Shown piece after piece: positions 6,619-9,472 of a stretch of 9,472 nucleotides of DNA. Under the pieces are notes generated by a model. That model searched no databases. It was not told the DNA's origin and saw only the letters and a program-made list of their open reading frames with translations. Source of the stretch: Bacteroidaceae bacterium (GTDB lineage Bacteria; Bacteroidota; Bacteroidia; Bacteroidales; Bacteroidaceae). The stretch lies in assembly GCA_028707655.1 (NCBI GenBank), contig JAQWAN010000033.1:1-9472 (forward strand). Reading direction: 5' to 3'. A program made the position numbers and the translations under genes. Positions within the stretch are counted from its first letter, which is position 1. Every line of letters begins with the position of its first letter.

Positions 6619-7320
6619 TTATCCTATCTTACTGATTTTATTTAATTTCTCTTCGTTGATAATCTTTATCTTTCTGCCATCAATCGAAATAATTCGTTCG
6701 GCTGCAAAATTAGATAGGGTACGGATAGCATTAGAGGTAGTCATGTTGGATAGATTGGCTAAGTCTTCTCGCGAGAGATAGATACTTAATGTAGATTCAT
6801 CTTCTTCAACACCGTAACTCTCTTTTAAGAAGAGGAGTGATTCGGCTAGTCTACCACGAATATGTTTTTGTGTAAGATTGACAGTTCGTTCATCGGCAAT
6901 ACCTAAATCGGTTGCTAAGAGTTGAATGAAAAACAGTGCCAAGTGATTATTCTCATTTACTACCTTTTGGATAGCATCTAGTGGTATCAGACAGACAGTA
7001 GAGGGCTCAAATGCAGCAGCGGCTGTAATGCATTTGCGTTGGGCAAAGTATGCGCTATATCCAAAATAACCAATAGGACGAATCATTCGAATGATTTGAC
7101 TTCTTCCACCTACGCCATTTTTATGAATCTTAATTTTTCCATTAATAAGGCAGAGCAGGTTTTGTGGTACCTCATTTTCACAAAAAATAGTCTCATTTTT
7201 TTTATAGCGTTGAATGGTATAACATTCTTCTAAATATGATTTCTGCTCCTCCGTAAGCAGTGGCCACAGTTCTGTTAAAATTTCAGCTAATTTATAAGCT
7301 GATTTTTCTTTTACGATCAT
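6619..7320 (-). CDS. Crp/Fnr family transcriptional regulator
   Basis: The 233-residue protein has the Crp/Fnr layout: an N-terminal cyclic-nucleotide-binding-like beta roll (about 30-115, with GKIKIHKNG at 61-69), a long dimerisation helix (about 120-150) and a C-terminal winged helix-turn-helix (about 175-222, with LSREDLANLSNMTTSNAIRT at 182-201). The effector is unknown. The cAMP-contact pattern of E. coli Crp (Gly-Glu then Arg-Ser) is absent: the region reads YFGYSAYFAQRKCITA (85-100). The four-cysteine iron-sulphur arrangement of Fnr is also absent, although C33, C47, C57, C97 and C110 are scattered. In the recognition helix the usual Arg-Glu pair is replaced by T195-S196, while R200 fits the second conserved Arg. 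It probably reads a site different from classical Crp or Fnr boxes. It is convergent with kdsA and divergent from the DUF5686 gene, so it may regulate the latter or itself. Confidence 0.92.
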   Translation of the reverse strand: MIVKEKSAYKLAEILTELWPLLTEEQKSYLEECYTIQRYKKNETIFCENEVPQNLLCLINGKIKIHKNGVGGRSQIIRMIRPIGYFGYSAYFAQRKCITAAAAFEPSTVCLIPLDAIQKVVNENNHLALFFIQLLATDLGIADERTVNLTQKHIRGRLAESLLFLKESYGVEEDESTLSIYLSREDLANLSNMTTSNAIRTLSNFAAERIISIDGRKIKIINEEKLNKISKIG

Positions 7321-7340
7321 TTAGTGTGTTATATAGGATG

Positions 7341-7354
7341 TTTGTAACCACAAA
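7341..7354. promoter_or_regulatory. Candidate operator TTTGT-N4-ACAAA upstream of the crp/fnr gene
   Basis: TTTGT (7341-7345), spacer AACC and ACAAA (7350-7354) form a perfect inverted repeat. It has the 5-4-5 geometry of Fnr-type sites, although the half-site bases differ. It lies 20 nt upstream of the - strand regulator start and overlaps the candidate -7 element at 7351-7358, a typical place for autorepression. Short inverted repeats arise easily in AT-rich DNA, so this is tentative. Confidence 0.35.
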
Positions 7355-7358
7355 TATA
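7351..7358 (-). promoter_or_regulatory. Candidate -7 element for the crp/fnr gene
   Basis: Read on the - strand, this is TATATTTG, an exact fit to TAnnTTTG. It lies 30 nt upstream of the regulator ATG, predicting a leader of about 24 nt. No convincing -33 TTTG is seen at the usual distance. The surrounding 133-nt spacer is strongly AT-rich, including a run of TA dinucleotides just after this site. Confidence 0.45.
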
Positions 7359-7399
7359 TATATATTATATTATAATTCCATAATATTCTACTTGAATTG

Positions 7400-7421
7400 T
7401 TCAGAAATATATGTAAATTGC
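7400..7421 (+). promoter_or_regulatory. Partial copy of the miaA promoter palindrome, with a possible -7 element for the DUF5686 gene
   Basis: TTCAGAAATATAT (7400-7412) is identical to 3897-3909 in the miaA promoter. The following GTAAATTGC (7413-7421) aligns with TGTACATTTGC (3910-3920) with two single-base gaps and one mismatch. TAAATTG (7414-7420) is one T short of the TAnnTTTG consensus and would give a leader of about 27 nt. A second candidate, TATTTTTG at 7431-7438, fits the consensus exactly but would leave only a very short leader. Which of the two is used cannot be decided from sequence. Confidence 0.4.
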
Positions 7422-7453
7422 ATTCTATTATATTTTTGATTAATTCATTGTAT

Positions 7454-9472
7454 ATGAGGAAATGCTTATTCTATCTTACTTTAATCACTTTGTTCAGCCC
7501 TTCATTCTCGATGAAAGCTGTAAGTGTAGAAAAGCAATTTAATATATCGGTTGACTCCGTAATGGACCAAGTCTTAGTGAGAGCTCCTCTCTATAGGGAG
7601 ATTGTAAAATCATATGCGGCCGAACTATACGTTAAATCGATAATAGACATCAAACGTAAGAACCATTTGTTGAAGGTTGTTCCATCTATGTTCTACTTGC
7701 AGAAAGGTATGAAACAATACATCATAGAAACACTAGACAGTGTTCGTTTTGAATCGCCCAACATCTTAAATATTAAACAACTGGCTTCTTGTGGAACGGC
7801 TAAGCATTATAAGAGCTTATCTACACAGTTAGTTAGAAATCTACGTATAAACATCTACAACTCCTCTTTGTTGCCCGATAAGTTCCTCTCTCCTCTTGCT
7901 GAGAATGCTCGTTCCTATTATCGCTATGAATTAGTTACTGTGCAGCAACATAAAGGGTATAGTCTCTACACGATTAAGGTGATTCCACGCATACATAATA
8001 CGCAGTTAATGGAGGGCGAACTGGTTATTAACGATAGGGATTGGCATATACAAAAATTTACACTTGCTGGTGTTTATGGCTTATTGAAATTTAAGGCTGT
8101 TGTTTTTATGGGGGATAGTGGTGTGGCTATGTTTGTTCCTCAACGGATGAAATTGAACGTTACTTTTCGTTTTTTAGGCAATCATATTGAAAGTGTTTCC
8201 GATTTATATGCGGAGTATAAAGATATCGTGTTGTATGAGAAGGGGGAGAAGAGGGATAAACGTAAAAATAAGTATGATCTATCGGATGCCTATTTTGTAC
8301 AAGAGCATTTGACGCACCCCAAAACCGATAGTACAGCCATCATTGCTAAACGGCCCATCAGTCTGAGTGGCTATGAGCTGCAGCTTTATAAACAACTGAA
8401 AGAGAGATGTGAGAGCACCTTGCCTAAAAAAACAAAAAAACGCTTCTTCTATAATAGTAGTGTTTTTTGGGGCGAGCTAGGTGATGCACTGGTACGAAGT
8501 CATACCTTTAAACTCTCTGACGTGAGTAAAGTGAAAAGCTCACCTTTAATCAATCCTTTCTTTTTTGGGTACTCTCCTTCCCGTGGCTTTTCGTATAGGC
8601 AAGAATTAAAATTCAATATCTTGTTTCCTAAAGATCGTTTATTGAAAATTACCCCACGAATAGGTTATAACTTTACCTTCAAAGAATTTTATTGGAGGGT
8701 ATACGGGGCTTTTGACCATACACTTGTTTTCCCGGCTTCTCTGACTGTTGAGGTAGGAAATGGTAATCGTATCTATAATAATTCTATTATGGATGCCCTT
8801 CCCACCCAAACAGATGAAGTAGTCGATTTCAACAAGATTGATATCCTTTACTACAAAGATGTATATACCAAGATACTACATCATGTGGAACCTGTAAATG
8901 GGTTAATTCTAACCTCTGGTTTTACGATGCACAATAGGCGACCCAATAAACAGAGCAGAAAAATATATCTCATCAACCCAAACACCTCATTAACCGATAG
9001 ATTTGATGCCTTAACAAAAGCGTATGTCAGTTTTGCACCTACCTTTGAAGTGGAGTGGACACCCGAGCAGCATTATTATATGAATGGTAATAGAAAAATC
9101 AAGGTCTATTCGCATTATCCTACCTTTTCTCTGCTTTATGAGAGAGGACTTAAGGGTATTCTGGGTAGTAATGGGCAGTATGAACAGATTGAGTTTGATA
9201 TGCAGAAAAGCGTTCGACTTGGATTTATACGCTCTTTGTATTATAGGGTGGGAGCAGGTTTGTTTACCAATCAAGAGGAGGAACATTTTGTGGATTATAT
9301 TAAACTGTTTCAGTCTAATTTACCTACAGGTTGGGAGGATGCAGAGAGTGGTGATTTTCAATTACTAGATAGGCGTTGGTATAATGCTTCAAATTATTAT
9401 TTACGTGCAAATCTAACTTATGAATCGCCTTTCTTGCTATTGCCTAGATTTAATGGATGTCTAAACAAAATC
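7454..9472 (+). CDS. DUF5686 family outer-membrane protein (3' end outside window)
   Basis: The frame is open from ATG 7454 to the window edge, giving 673 codons with no stop. Residues 1-20 (MRKCLFYLTLITLFSPSFSM) form a signal peptide: a basic start, a hydrophobic core and small residues after it. The next ~250 residues match the DUF5686 pattern I know from Bacteroidota: DSVMDQVLVRAPLYREIVKS, VVPSMFYLQKG, SSLLPDKFLSPLAENARSYY and TFRFLGNH. The remainder is rich in aromatic and alternating residues, as in an outer-membrane beta barrel, including YPTFSLLYERGLKGILGS (about 556-573), a segment typical of the family. Many relatives start with a carboxypeptidase-regulatory-like domain of about 100 residues; here the DUF5686 core follows the signal peptide almost at once. 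The function is unknown, and a TonB-independent surface or assembly role is only a guess. The upstream regulator gene is divergent. The gene is partial only because the window ends. Confidence 0.85.
   Translation, partial: MRKCLFYLTLITLFSPSFSMKAVSVEKQFNISVDSVMDQVLVRAPLYREIVKSYAAELYVKSIIDIKRKNHLLKVVPSMFYLQKGMKQYIIETLDSVRFESPNILNIKQLASCGTAKHYKSLSTQLVRNLRINIYNSSLLPDKFLSPLAENARSYYRYELVTVQQHKGYSLYTIKVIPRIHNTQLMEGELVINDRDWHIQKFTLAGVYGLLKFKAVVFMGDSGVAMFVPQRMKLNVTFRFLGNHIESVSDLYAEYKDIVLYEKGEKRDKRKNKYDLSDAYFVQEHLTHPKTDSTAIIAKRPISLSGYELQLYKQLKERCESTLPKKTKKRFFYNSSVFWGELGDALVRSHTFKLSDVSKVKSSPLINPFFFGYSPSRGFSYRQELKFNILFPKDRLLKITPRIGYNFTFKEFYWRVYGAFDHTLVFPASLTVEVGNGNRIYNNSIMDALPTQTDEVVDFNKIDILYYKDVYTKILHHVEPVNGLILTSGFTMHNRRPNKQSRKIYLINPNTSLTDRFDALTKAYVSFAPTFEVEWTPEQHYYMNGNRKIKVYSHYPTFSLLYERGLKGILGSNGQYEQIEFDMQKSVRLGFIRSLYYRVGAGLFTNQEEEHFVDYIKLFQSNLPTGWEDAESGDFQLLDRRWYNASNYYLRANLTYESPFLLLPRFNGCLNKI

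Noticed and set aside
7353..7375. TA-rich run resembling a simple repeat or origin-like unwinding element
   Set aside because: It is short and lies in a promoter spacer; there are no DnaA-box clusters or origin genes nearby, so ordinary AT-rich promoter DNA explains it.
9011..9286. Open frame of 91 codons on the - strand
   Set aside because: It lies wholly inside the DUF5686 gene on the other strand, shows no recognisable motif and has no promoter or partner.
9084..9368. Open frame of 94 codons on the + strand in another phase
   Set aside because: It is a shadow of the DUF5686 reading frame, which is open throughout and carries the family motifs.
1..9472. Search for CRISPR arrays, tRNA or rRNA genes, insertion-sequence ends, toxin-antitoxin or defence genes
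   Set aside because: No spaced direct repeats, cloverleaf-like sequences, transposase motifs or defence domains were recognised; gene content is housekeeping and envelope-related.

Overview
The window reads as ordinary chromosome of a moderately AT-rich member of the Bacteroidota, most likely order Bacteroidales. This rests on a DUF5686-type outer-membrane protein, Bacteroidota-style promoter elements (TAnnTTTG), little use of Shine-Dalgarno sequences, and a leuC-leuD-(LeuA-like)-leuB gene order that I recall from Bacteroides. The genus cannot be fixed from the sequence.

Region 1 (1-3808) is the distal part of a branched-chain amino-acid operon on the + strand: the 3' end of leuC, then leuD, a LeuA/citramalate-synthase-family gene and leuB. 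The gaps are short and one junction overlaps by 22 nt. LeuC and LeuD form the isomerase, LeuB the dehydrogenase, and the LeuA-like enzyme supplies a 2-alkylmalate substrate. A strong intrinsic terminator (3768-3808) closes the operon. A canonical leuA, if present, lies upstream of the window.

Region 2 (3883-6616) is a second + strand operon: miaA (tRNA A37 prenylation), a diacylglycerol-kinase-family lipid kinase and kdsA (Kdo-8-phosphate synthase for lipopolysaccharide). It starts at a promoter overlapped by a perfect 31-bp palindrome and ends at a hairpin on the kdsA stop codon.

Region 3 (6619-9472) holds a Crp/Fnr-family regulator on the - strand, convergent with kdsA. It is divergent from a + strand gene for a large DUF5686 outer-membrane protein that runs off the right edge (673 codons visible). 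The 133-nt divergent spacer is very AT-rich. It contains a candidate autoregulatory inverted repeat and a 13-nt match to one arm of the miaA-promoter palindrome.

I see no mobile element, CRISPR array, tRNA, rRNA or defence system. The features most worth a second look are the miaA promoter palindrome with its partial copy upstream of the DUF5686 gene, the second LeuA-like enzyme, and the substituted motifs in the lipid kinase and the Crp/Fnr protein.
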